From assembly GCA_020201415.1 (NCBI GenBank), contig JAIVGW010000268.1:1-14109 (forward strand): a DNA stretch of 14,109 nucleotides. Reading direction: 5' to 3'. This stretch comes from Lentisphaerota bacterium. Lineage in GTDB: Bacteria > Verrucomicrobiota > Kiritimatiellia > JAAZAB01. The position numbers and the translations under genes are program-made. Shown piece by piece: positions 7,098 to 14,109 of the stretch; position 1 is the stretch's first letter; the number at the start of each line of letters is the position of its first letter. Under the pieces are notes generated by a model, which was given only the letters and a program-made list of their open reading frames with translations, ran no database searches and was not told where the DNA came from.

Positions 7098-8309
7098 TCA
7101 CGGTTTCTTCAACTTGTCCGTGTTCAGCACGCGCAAAGTCACCGGCCGCCAGATACCCGCGCCACCGGAGGTGTTCTTCGCCCTGATTGTTACTTGATTT
7201 TCCGCTCCCAGCTTGACCGCATCGGTGGCGTCCAGCACGAACGGCACGTTCCAGCCTTCCTTGCCCAGCGCGTGTTCACCGACAAACTTGCCATTCAGCC
7301 ACACCCAGGCTTCTTCGTCCACGCCCTCAAAATGTAGATAAACGCGATCCCCGTCCGGCGCTTCGGGAACATCGATACTACGCCGGTACCAGGCGATACC
7401 GTTGTATCCATCTTCCATATGATTCTTCCACGAATCTTCGATGGGCACATCATCGCGCCATCCCGCATCATCCCAATCGGGCGCATACCAGCCTGCTGCA
7501 CGTCCGATATCGTCGGGATCGATCAGGAAGCGCCACCCTTCCCGGGACAGCCTGACCTGCGCGACCTGCAGCAACTTCCAGCGCAGCTCCAGGCCGATAT
7601 CCCGGATAGTCTCGGACGAATCGGCCTGTGCCGCATCCAGCAGATCGGCGGCCTCGTCCCAGTCCCGGTCGATATGATCCAGAATCGCAGCATACGCCGT
7701 CTGCCGTATATCCGCCTCCTCATCATCAGTCGCCAGCACCAACACACGCCGCGAGGCGGGGGTCACCACATCAAAAGCGGCAAAGGTCTCCACGACATGA
7801 CGGCGTTGCGCCACATCCGCTTCGAGATAAACATCGCGCAACTCACTTATGATCCGATCCAACTTTTCACCTTCCGGCAGCGGGTGTTTTGGCATCAGCA
7901 CCAATTGCACATAGCGGCGGATCACCGGATTGTTGTCCAGCAGGATCGTGGCCCAATATTCTTCAACCAAATCCAGATTGGCCAACCCGCGCATCACGAT
8001 ACGCCGCACCTCGACATGCGGGCTATCCAGTGCCGCCGCAAACCCAGGGCGCGCTGCTTCACCGAGCCGCACCAGCAAATACGCCGCCGTGAGGTGCACC
8101 ATTTCATGATCGTCATCCAGGGCTTTAATCAGGGCTGGAACAGCGGCGGTCCCCTCGCGACCCACCGCGTCAACCAACCCGTTGTGCCGCTCAAGAACCG
8201 ACGCATCATTATCGGCGCCGTGTACACTCGAAGATAGTGTCAGGCCCAAAAGCAGCGTACCCGCAACCAACGTCCCTTTTTTCATGGAAATGACTGATAT
8301 TCTGCTCAT
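7098..8309 (-). CDS. Secreted HEAT-repeat protein with C-terminal GH2-type sugar-binding jelly roll
   Basis: A 403-residue exported protein. Residues 1-31 form a signal peptide (MKKGTLVAGTLLLGLTLSSS, then VHGA). Residues about 40-240 consist of helical HEAT-like repeats (VPALIKALDDDHEMVHLTAA, SPHVEVRRIVMRGLANL, EEADIRQTAYAAILDHI, SSETIRDIGLELRWKLL). Residues about 265-395 are a galactose-binding-like jelly roll of the kind found at the N-terminus of GH2 glycosidases: WDDAGW, GIAWYRRSIDVP, YLHFEGVDEEAWVWLNGKFVGEH, GAENQVTIRAKNTSGGAGIWRPV. No catalytic TIM barrel is present, so it is a binding or scaffold protein rather than an enzyme (inference). AAGGAGG at 8316-8322, six bases before the ATG at 8307-8309, fixes the start; an in-frame upstream start at 8354 would put 15 unlikely residues before the signal. 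A sigma-70-like promoter candidate lies upstream. Confidence 0.8.
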   Translation of the reverse strand: MSRISVISMKKGTLVAGTLLLGLTLSSSVHGADNDASVLERHNGLVDAVGREGTAAVPALIKALDDDHEMVHLTAAYLLVRLGEAARPGFAAALDSPHVEVRRIVMRGLANLDLVEEYWATILLDNNPVIRRYVQLVLMPKHPLPEGEKLDRIISELRDVYLEADVAQRRHVVETFAAFDVVTPASRRVLVLATDDEEADIRQTAYAAILDHIDRDWDEAADLLDAAQADSSETIRDIGLELRWKLLQVAQVRLSREGWRFLIDPDDIGRAAGWYAPDWDDAGWRDDVPIEDSWKNHMEDGYNGIAWYRRSIDVPEAPDGDRVYLHFEGVDEEAWVWLNGKFVGEHALGKEGWNVPFVLDATDAVKLGAENQVTIRAKNTSGGAGIWRPVTLRVLNTDKLKKP

Positions 8310-8387
8310 CGGACTCCTCCTTTTTGGTTGCCGACAGTTACACCCTTGCACCACATAGTTTAATAGCGCTGCTGTTTTTTGAGTTTT

Positions 8388-8415
8388 ATTATACCGACAT
8401 AAACAAAAACGTCAT
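8388..8415 (-). promoter_or_regulatory. Candidate sigma-70-type promoter for the HEAT/GH2 gene
   Basis: On the minus strand ATGACG (8410-8415, four of six matches to TTGACA) is followed after 16 bp by a perfect TATAAT (8388-8393). Transcription would begin near 8381, giving a leader of about 72 nt ahead of the AAGGAGG and ATG. The surrounding 8360-8460 is distinctly AT-rich compared with the coding DNA. Assigned from consensus only. Confidence 0.45.
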
Positions 8416-8460
8416 ATTTAATCATACCATGTCAACGCCAATATTCATGCAAAATTCAAG

Positions 8461-9582
8461 TCATACAATGGCCCCCGGGCCGTCAACGGCCGTATGTCTC
8501 CCAAGTTCAGAGTTCGGTGAAAGAAGCGGTTGCGCTCCGCTCGCGGTCTTCAGGTCGCTAATGCTGATTGTGCGGCAAGGCGAATAAGGGAACGGCGGTT
8601 TGATGCTCAAGTCAAGGCCTTCAGACAGGCTGGGCGCCTGCCACGGATCAGTGCACAGGTACGGACCCTTGTAATCCTCTGGATGATTGCGGTCATCAAT
8701 AAACAAGTCTGCGATGGATATATTGCGCGGCATTGCGCAGGCATGTCCGAAGTCATGCATACCGTTATTTTGCACATTGAACATGTACGGCTGACACTTC
8801 TGTCCGCCCGCGGGAATCCATCGGCTGTTACGTACAACAACATCACCATCCCAATGGCTGCCATAGTCGGGCCGGAATTTGATCAAGGACTCGCCATACA
8901 GGGTGGAACCTTCCACCGTGAGCAGGCCCCGGCCGATAGCATTAATACCCATGTAGCCCAGCGTGCAACGGCGTATTGTATAACCGCCCGAAACGCCCAT
9001 GTGGGTATCCATCCGGGACAAGATGCAGTCTTCTAGCAGAATGTTCGTACAGAAATTCGAAGCGATCACCCCCCAGCGTGTTGTGTCAAGAATGTGGTTC
9101 ATCCGGCAGCCAATCAAAGACAGGTTGACCACGTCATTGGCATGCAGGTCGTAGGAACCCATTTTAACGGGGCGTTCGGCCGCACCGATGGTGATATATA
9201 TCTTGTGCGGAGTAACAAAACAGTTGCGCAGAATGATATCGGCGCATTGACGAACGTTAATGAATCCATTATATGGATGTCCCGTTGCGGTTTCGCCGAC
9301 AACATAATGCGTCAGGTCCACAACCTGGGTTTTCGAACGGTTTACCAAGATGTTCCGCGCCCAATAGTTATACCCGACCGGCTGGTGCATGCGATTGGCA
9401 ATCGTGCTAAAAACCCCTCCTTGCAGAACAAGCGGCTGTTCGTCAATCGGACGGGCCTCGATGGAGGTGATGGCATCATAGTCCCAGTTAATGACACCGT
9501 CAATCGATCCATCCCGCCGCAGGATGAAACTATCGCGCTGGGGCACTCCATTATTGCGGTTCAGCCCTCGTCGAATATACAA
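8461..9582 (-). CDS. Right-handed beta-helix (pectate-lyase-like) protein, 5'-truncated, probable pseudogene
   Basis: The 373 residues have the look of a parallel beta-helix protein with short repeated strands such as NYWARNILVNRSKTQVVDL, CADIILRNCFV, DVVNLSLIGCRM, TNILLEDCILSR, GYTIRRCTLGYM, GLLTVEGSTL and DVVVRNSRWI. Many such secreted proteins bind or cleave polysaccharide; no specific family was recognised. The 5' part appears lost. There is no signal peptide or N-terminal helix cap, and the only possible starts are unsupported; the TTG at 9580-9582 has no ribosome-binding site. Family-like sequence (VKVENADQRLYIRRG) continues upstream of that TTG. The frame stays open back to 9648, where it meets the TAG that ends the preceding PcRGLX-like gene, so both are in one frame separated by that codon. 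Most likely a deletion brought a decapitated beta-helix gene behind its neighbour. Confidence 0.7.
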   Translation of the reverse strand: MYIRRGLNRNNGVPQRDSFILRRDGSIDGVINWDYDAITSIEARPIDEQPLVLQGGVFSTIANRMHQPVGYNYWARNILVNRSKTQVVDLTHYVVGETATGHPYNGFINVRQCADIILRNCFVTPHKIYITIGAAERPVKMGSYDLHANDVVNLSLIGCRMNHILDTTRWGVIASNFCTNILLEDCILSRMDTHMGVSGGYTIRRCTLGYMGINAIGRGLLTVEGSTLYGESLIKFRPDYGSHWDGDVVVRNSRWIPAGGQKCQPYMFNVQNNGMHDFGHACAMPRNISIADLFIDDRNHPEDYKGPYLCTDPWQAPSLSEGLDLSIKPPFPYSPCRTISISDLKTASGAQPLLSPNSELGRHTAVDGPGAIV

Positions 9583-9648
9583 GCGTTGATCGGCGTTTTC
9601 AACCTTGACATGGCAATCACTACGCGGGCGGCTGTCAAGCTGCCGCTG

Positions 9649-12540
9649 CTATTTTTCTCCGATCGTAATCTCCGGAGCACTGCTGTCGAGCACAACCACG
9701 CTTTCGGCATGGGGTATTTCCAGAAGATAATTTCCCGCGGGCAGGTCCGCCGACACCACCACCCGGATATGCCAGTCGCGTGGATTGGCACGGCTGCCAC
9801 TGGCAGGCTGGAAGGCAAATTCCTTATACAGCTCAACCTGCTCCGGAAACAGGGCGCCCGGCTCTCCGTCCAGCCTGACCTGACATTCCGGCACCCGATC
9901 TTTCTGGTCCATACGCAGGAAACATCCTATTTCAACGGAACTTCCCGCGGCTTTGACAAAACGCATAGTTCGCGCCCCCTCTTTTTGGCTGTAGCTCAAG
10001 ACGGGGAACGGATCGATCGGTTCGTTAACTTTCGCCATCACCGTCAGCGCCGTGGGGATGCTCAGCGTGGGATGCTGATTGCTGGTAATGCGCCCGGGCG
10101 GATTTTCAATGCTTTTACCGTTTTCAAGCTGGGCGTTAACCACACGCAGGTAGTTGATGTTCCCCGTCCATTTGTATGCAATGGAAAAGATAAAGCCGAC
10201 ATAATTCTGACCGCCAAAGGGCGCGCGTATAAGATTGAAACGATATTTATAGTCAACACCTTTGAGAAACGCCTCGCGCGCTGCCGTATCGCCCGTGAAC
10301 ATGTAGTAATCATAAAGGGACAGCAGGTCACGGCCCATTTTGTAAATCGGACCGTGATGCAGGTCATCCGTAATCCCAATCGGATTATCCAGATCGATTT
10401 TATTCCTTGCCCGATATTGCGCCAATTCCCTGAAATGCTCATTCCATCCGCGGCTGTAAAGCAGCGCCAGAATCTGCAATTCATTTAAACTCTGGGTGTA
10501 TACATTTTCGTCCCGGTCCCAGTCATTCAAGTAGGCCTCCCCCACCATATCGGTCAAATGCAACGGGTACTCGTCACCCGTCATATAGTAATCGAGCAGC
10601 CATTGCGCAATGGTGTGCCCGGTCGGACCGCTCCCGGCATGGTGCTCTCTCGAACTGTGCTCGCCCCAGTGTAAAGGTAACATGTTGTCGCCCCCGGAAA
10701 ACATGCCGCGTATTTTTGTTCCCGCCGTCCAGTGGGCCAATTCCCAGTCACCGGCAAAGCGGTTGAAGCGCGAGCCGTATTCCCAATAACTCCGTTGGCC
10801 ACTGCGCCCGTACAAGCTCCAGACATGACGGCGCAGGCCGTAATCGATCAAGCGGGTCACGCGAAAAAACTCACTCTTGGCGTGGCGCAGCGTGTGGTTT
10901 TTACCCCACTCGATAAAACCGGTGTGCCGCAATTGGACATAGGCGCCCCTTAGGGAATCCCAGTAATCCTCGATCACGGCTTCCTGATCGGCAAAACGCT
11001 CCGGGTCCCGGGGATGCACAGGCCAACCGATGGCCGAGGTCCCGGCCAGCCACACGGGATCGGCCTGCAACAAAGGCGGATTGGAAGCCGCCTTGGTTCG
11101 GGCGCTCATGGCCTGTGCGTTATCCCTGGGACGGCGCGGCAACAGCCAGACGTCATGGGTGCGCGCGGCGCCCTGGGCATTGCTGGGCTTAGCCGCCAGC
11201 GCAGTAGGCCCGCCCGGCGCGCGCGGTGAACCGCGCCAATCACCGGCCGCCCATTCCTGCCAATACTCCTCGATTAGCGTCAGTGCGCGGAAATCCAGTT
11301 CGCGTCCGCTGCGGCCGGACCAGAAGGCCACGCGCGCACCCCCCGGTCCGAAGGCGATTTCCTTGGGAAACTGTTGCGCCAGCCACGGCATGACAACTGT
11401 CAGTACGAAATCCCGGAATTGAGCATCGCCCCAGTCGCCGACAACTTCGACGGTCTTTTCCCAAGGCTCCAGCCAAAAGCTGGCGTCTTCCTTGGATCGC
11501 CCCCGCAAGCCACCGACAGAGTCGACCTTACCGATCACGGCGCGGAAATCGCGCTCCAGGAAATGAGGATATATGTCCTGAAGCAGGTAAACCTCACCAC
11601 CCTCCGGAGCCACAAGAAAGCTCTGCCAGTCGCGCTCTTTAACGCCCGAGAACATGTCCACGAGCGCCTGCCGTTGCTCCTCGCTCACGGCGTCCCAACT
11701 GGACTTGCCTGTCAACGCCTCCATTTTCTCGGTTTCGTCCGCAGCGCGATGCGCGAAAACCACCTGCCGAGGCTCTTCCGGCGTACGAAACTCCAGCCCG
11801 TAATCGCGCACCCACAGCTTGTTGGTGTCCTCGGTGAAAACCAGTGAATGGGTCACTTTCAGATAAGGCGTGCCCGCCGCGAAGTAGAACCAGACCTTGG
11901 CCCGCGCCACGCGCGCGCCGTCATCGGTCACATACCAGCCCGCGCGGCGGATTACCGCGCGCACGGGGCCCTGCTTCAGGATCTCCGTCTTGATATCGGC
12001 CATCTCCCCCGCCACCCGTGCCAGACGGCCCTGATTATCCACCAGGTAGGCGCCGTCGCCGGATCCGGCGAGAATGACGGTGTCGCCCATACGCGCGGTC
12101 TCCGGCAGCAGCCGGTCGGACAGGAATTCATAGACCGCCGCGCCGGTGTCCACCGTGATCGCACCATTGGCGGCCTGCTTTACCGTCAGCGGACGGGCGG
12201 GCGAGGCGCGGCTGACATCGGGTCCGTATTCCACCCGGTACTCGCCCTGCGGGCTGGCGGTCAAGCCTGCCAGCGCCCAGCGGATACTGCCGTCGCGCCA
12301 GGTGGCGGCCACATCGATCTGGGAGGGCACTTCCTGGCCCTCCCCGTCCACGACCCGAATCAGCGAAGCGTCGTGCAACTCACCTTCCGGGAACGGCAAT
12401 CCGCCAATCAACGGCCAGGGCTCATCCAGGCCGGACACATCGTTGACTTGCAGATCAAAGCTTTTTGCCGCGGCGGTGGCTGAAAAGCCCAGCAACGCGA
12501 CAACGCAGATCACAACTGCGGTCATAGGCAATAATTTCAT
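9649..12540 (-). CDS. PcRGLX/YetA-like secreted protein, copy 2
   Basis: A complete 963-residue secreted protein with the same architecture as the copy at 3113. It has a signal peptide (MKLLPMTAVVICVVALLGFS, then ATAAA), a RIFT barrel to about residue 105 (GGLPFPEGEL, VPSQIDVAATWRDGSIRWAL), a beta-sandwich, an alpha/alpha toroid (YYMTGDEY, IDLDNPIG, YKWTGNINYLRVVN) and a C-terminal beta domain ending SADLPAGNYLLEIPHAESVV. AAGGAG at 12549-12554, eight bases before the ATG, makes the start certain. The first 230 residues are about 85% identical to copy 1, whereas the toroid resembles the copy at 13048 at least as well. It has a helical insertion around residue 270 (TEKMEALTGKSSWDAVSEEQ) that copy 1 largely lacks. 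Exo-acting lyase activity on acidic polysaccharide is the family-based guess. A 117-bp imperfect palindrome lies immediately upstream, and a truncated beta-helix gene follows in frame after its TAG. Confidence 0.83.
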   Translation of the reverse strand: MKLLPMTAVVICVVALLGFSATAAAKSFDLQVNDVSGLDEPWPLIGGLPFPEGELHDASLIRVVDGEGQEVPSQIDVAATWRDGSIRWALAGLTASPQGEYRVEYGPDVSRASPARPLTVKQAANGAITVDTGAAVYEFLSDRLLPETARMGDTVILAGSGDGAYLVDNQGRLARVAGEMADIKTEILKQGPVRAVIRRAGWYVTDDGARVARAKVWFYFAAGTPYLKVTHSLVFTEDTNKLWVRDYGLEFRTPEEPRQVVFAHRAADETEKMEALTGKSSWDAVSEEQRQALVDMFSGVKERDWQSFLVAPEGGEVYLLQDIYPHFLERDFRAVIGKVDSVGGLRGRSKEDASFWLEPWEKTVEVVGDWGDAQFRDFVLTVVMPWLAQQFPKEIAFGPGGARVAFWSGRSGRELDFRALTLIEEYWQEWAAGDWRGSPRAPGGPTALAAKPSNAQGAARTHDVWLLPRRPRDNAQAMSARTKAASNPPLLQADPVWLAGTSAIGWPVHPRDPERFADQEAVIEDYWDSLRGAYVQLRHTGFIEWGKNHTLRHAKSEFFRVTRLIDYGLRRHVWSLYGRSGQRSYWEYGSRFNRFAGDWELAHWTAGTKIRGMFSGGDNMLPLHWGEHSSREHHAGSGPTGHTIAQWLLDYYMTGDEYPLHLTDMVGEAYLNDWDRDENVYTQSLNELQILALLYSRGWNEHFRELAQYRARNKIDLDNPIGITDDLHHGPIYKMGRDLLSLYDYYMFTGDTAAREAFLKGVDYKYRFNLIRAPFGGQNYVGFIFSIAYKWTGNINYLRVVNAQLENGKSIENPPGRITSNQHPTLSIPTALTVMAKVNEPIDPFPVLSYSQKEGARTMRFVKAAGSSVEIGCFLRMDQKDRVPECQVRLDGEPGALFPEQVELYKEFAFQPASGSRANPRDWHIRVVVSADLPAGNYLLEIPHAESVVVLDSSAPEITIGEK
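11782..12471. repeat. Near-identical 690-bp segment shared with 5321-6010
   Basis: The partner of the block in copy 1, covering the RIFT barrel and early beta-sandwich. The two blocks align at a constant offset with no insertion or deletion, unlike the rest of the genes, which suggests recent duplication or conversion restricted to this segment. Confidence 0.8.
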
Positions 12541-12570
12541 CTCTGTCGCTCCTTAGCATAGCCGAGTTAC

Positions 12571-12687
12571 TTTCAAAAGTCCGGACGGTTGCAACGACGC
12601 TCAACCCTCCAGTGAAAAAACAGTCGGTTTTATTGATATTTGGAGGGTTGCGCGTCGTCGCAACCTGTTTTGTATAGACTTTTGAAA
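12571..12687. repeat. 117-bp imperfect palindrome (MITE- or REP-like)
   Basis: Outer arms TTTCAAAAGTC (12571-12581) and GACTTTTGAAA (12677-12687) are perfectly complementary. Inner 25-bp arms at 12587-12611 and 12641-12665 match at 23 of 25 positions, around a 29-bp AT-rich loop. The right inner arm can also fold by itself (GGTTGCG-CGTCGT-CGCAACC). It ends 30 bp before the ATG of the copy 2 gene, so it would lie in its leader or promoter region. No T-tract follows on the minus strand, arguing against a simple terminator. It carries no coding capacity; a non-autonomous mobile repeat or regulatory cruciform is possible. Confidence 0.75.
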
Positions 12688-12748
12688 CCAGATCAGTCGT
12701 CAATTTGTTTTCTGACCTCTGTCTTCTGGGTTGCGGGCGCAGCCTGCC

Positions 12749-13021
12749 TTAGGGGGCGATCTTTTCCTGAAGCTCTTCGATGGCCTTTTCCACCTCCTTG
12801 TTCCACCGCTCGCTGAAATCACGTTCCAGTATCATCCTGTAGTGCTCGATCGCTGTTTTATAATCTTCTTTCTTCTTCAGGGTCGCAACATAGGCGTTTA
12901 AAAAGCGGCCAGCCCAGTAGTCCGACCGTATATCGGCCACATCATCCGAATGCGCTTTGTCCAAAATCGCCAAGGCTTCTTCCGGACGGCCTTTGTCCCG
13001 CAAAATTCCGGCGGCGCCCAA
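12749..13021 (-). pseudogene. 3' remnant of a TPR-like helical protein
   Basis: The frame encodes about 90 residues with TPR-type helix pairs: GRPEEALAILDKAHSD, then YWAGRFLNAYVATLKKKEDYKTAIEHYRMIL, ending in a charged helix EKAIEELQEKIAP. It looks like the C-terminal end of a longer protein. The only initiator is a TTG at 13019-13021 with no ribosome-binding site, and eighteen bases upstream the frame meets a TAA that lies inside a repeat (13023-13042). The break therefore coincides with the repeat. The preceding PcRGLX-like gene ends at 13048, only 26 bp away, leaving no room for the missing part. A GC-rich inverted repeat around 12729-12745 follows the stop but lacks a T-tract. Confidence 0.6.
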
Positions 13022-13022
13022 T

Positions 13023-13042
13023 ATTAGAGCGAAAGATTAGGG
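13023..13042 (+). repeat. Solitary copy of the S23-element repeat
   Basis: ATTAGAGCGAAAGATTAGGG matches the left repeat of the S23 element at 6224-6243 with two substitutions and in the same orientation. It fills the gap between the stop of the PcRGLX-like gene and the broken start of the TPR remnant. No S23-type gene is nearby, so it is either a solo repeat, an excision scar or a target site. Confidence 0.75.
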
Positions 13043-13047
13043 TGGCT

Positions 13048-14109
13048 CTAGTTACTCCCTTGCATCGGCTGAGCGCTCGGGGCCGGGGCTTGTCGGATAT
13101 CCCCCGCATCCGAGTCCAGAATCATGACCTTTTCCGCATTAGGAAAGCGCAGGGTGTACGTTCCTGCCGGGGCATGCGTTGGCACGGTAAGGCGAACATG
13201 GCTGCCGCGTGCGTCAAACCGGATAGGTCTCGTACGAGTCCGAAACGCCTTTTCAACCTCCATCTGAGCCGGGATTTCCGAACCGCCGGTCTCCACCACT
13301 ACGCGGGGAACCGCATCTTCATGTTCCCGATCCGATAGACGTACGTACATCCCCAGGGTGACGGGCTTGCCAACCTCTTTTGTAAAAAGGATCGGCCGCC
13401 CCACATCATCTTTTCCGAGGCTGAGCACGGGAAAGGGTTCAATCGGTCCTTCTGCGTCTGCAAACGCCTCAAGGGCCGCGGGCAGGTTGAGCGTAAAATA
13501 CTGATTGTTATTCACACCCGGATGGATGTCTCGCATCCGCTCTACGCCTTGCGTGACCTGATCGTTGACCACGCGCAGGTAATCGGGATTCCCCGTCCAA
13601 CGGTAGGCAATGGCAAAAAGAACAGCGATATAGTTTTGCCCGCTCATTGCCGTGGTCAGGTGCGAGCTTGTGTGCGGTCGGTCGCCCAGTCGATACATGT
13701 AATCGACTCCTCGCAGAACCGCCTTGCGGGCAGTTTCATCCCCCGTGACCCAGTAATATTCATAGAGCGGCAGCAAATCCGTGCCAAATTTGTAAAAAGT
13801 TCCATGGCGTTTCTTGTCGTCGATGCCAGCAGGATTATCAAGATCAATGCATTGTGCCGCCCGCCGCCGCGCCATATCTCCAAACGTCTCGTCCCAATCC
13901 AGGCTGTACAGCAACGCCAAAGCATGCAAGTCACTTGTGCTGTATTGATGGATCTTAAAATCCCAGTGCTTTCGATACGCTTCTTCCACCATTCGGGTCA
14001 ATTCCATCGCATACTCATCACCCGTCATGTAATATTCAAGCAGCCAAGGGAGAATGGTCTGGCCGGTTATATCAAATTCGCAACGAATGATTCCGGGATA
14101 GCTTCTTTC
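13048..14109 (-). CDS. PcRGLX/YetA-like secreted protein, copy 3 (C-terminal part; gene continues past the right edge)
   Basis: The reading frame is open to the right edge, so only the last 353 codons are seen. Residues before the internal ATG at 14026-14028 (GQTILPWLLEYY) align with copy 2 (GHTIAQWLLDYY), showing that this ATG is not the start. The visible part is the second half of the alpha/alpha toroid (YYMTGDEY, CIDLDNPAGIDD, YEYYWVTGDETARKAVL, YRWTGNPDYLRVVN, IEPFPVLS) and the C-terminal beta domain (PTHAPAGTYTLRFPNAEKVM), then a proline-rich tail APAPSAQPMQGSN. It is closer to copy 2 than to copy 1 across the toroid. The presumed function is the same as the other copies: secreted, lyase-like action on polysaccharide. 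Confidence 0.82.
   Translation of the reverse strand, partial: ERSYPGIIRCEFDITGQTILPWLLEYYMTGDEYAMELTRMVEEAYRKHWDFKIHQYSTSDLHALALLYSLDWDETFGDMARRRAAQCIDLDNPAGIDDKKRHGTFYKFGTDLLPLYEYYWVTGDETARKAVLRGVDYMYRLGDRPHTSSHLTTAMSGQNYIAVLFAIAYRWTGNPDYLRVVNDQVTQGVERMRDIHPGVNNNQYFTLNLPAALEAFADAEGPIEPFPVLSLGKDDVGRPILFTKEVGKPVTLGMYVRLSDREHEDAVPRVVVETGGSEIPAQMEVEKAFRTRTRPIRFDARGSHVRLTVPTHAPAGTYTLRFPNAEKVMILDSDAGDIRQAPAPSAQPMQGSN

Noticed and set aside
9649..9651. TAG read as an amino acid, making a PcRGLX/beta-helix fusion
   Set aside because: The PcRGLX-like protein ends at a point matching the C-termini of its paralogues, and the joining residues look like noise, so truncation is simpler; kept only as a low-probability alternative.
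9094..10488. A 464-codon open frame on the plus strand, and others at 4766-5386, 5387-6022 and 11848-12483
   Set aside because: They lie antisense to PcRGLX-like genes with clear homology, signal peptides and ribosome-binding sites. The frames at 5387 and 11848 look alike only because the duplicated genes beneath them are alike.

Overview
This window looks like a piece of a chromosome from the PVC group of bacteria, most likely Kiritimatiellota or a close relative (inference). The reasons are the expanded family of secreted PcRGLX/YetA-like glycan-lyase proteins, a HEAT-repeat protein fused to a GH2-type sugar-binding domain, a sialidase-fold enzyme, and an S23-type four-helix-bundle gene set in short repeats. 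No rRNA, tRNA, transposase or CRISPR array is visible. Every credible gene lies on the minus strand, so transcription runs from right to left.

In transcription order: the 3' part of a PcRGLX-like gene (13048 to the right edge); a 5'-truncated TPR remnant abutting a 20-bp repeat (12749-13042); a long imperfect palindrome (12571-12687); a complete second PcRGLX-like gene (9649-12540); a 5'-truncated right-handed beta-helix gene in the same frame behind a single TAG (8461-9582); a HEAT/GH2 sugar-binding protein (7098-8309); a 752-bp element made of an S23/IVP-like gene between 31-bp inverted repeats (6223-6974); a third complete PcRGLX-like gene (3113-6064); a 464-bp gap holding three palindrome-rich tandem repeats (2831-3087); a sialidase-fold enzyme (1044-2648); a tctC-like binding-protein gene with no visible signal peptide (97-960); and the first residues of a tctA-like permease (left edge).

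Functionally this reads as a carbohydrate-degradation neighbourhood. Secreted lyase-like and beta-helix proteins would cut acidic polysaccharide, the sialidase-fold and sugar-binding proteins would assist, and a tripartite tricarboxylate-type transporter would import small acids. The substrate cannot be named from sequence.

The region is also heavily remodelled. It holds three paralogues, two of which share a nearly identical 690-bp segment, three genes that seem to have lost 5' ends (beta-helix, TPR, tctC), and three unrelated families of inverted-repeat DNA. The most interesting item is the S23-type gene bounded by inverted arrays of a 13-bp unit, with a solitary copy of the same repeat at the broken end of the TPR gene. 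It resembles the intervening sequences of 23S rRNA genes, but sits outside any rRNA gene.
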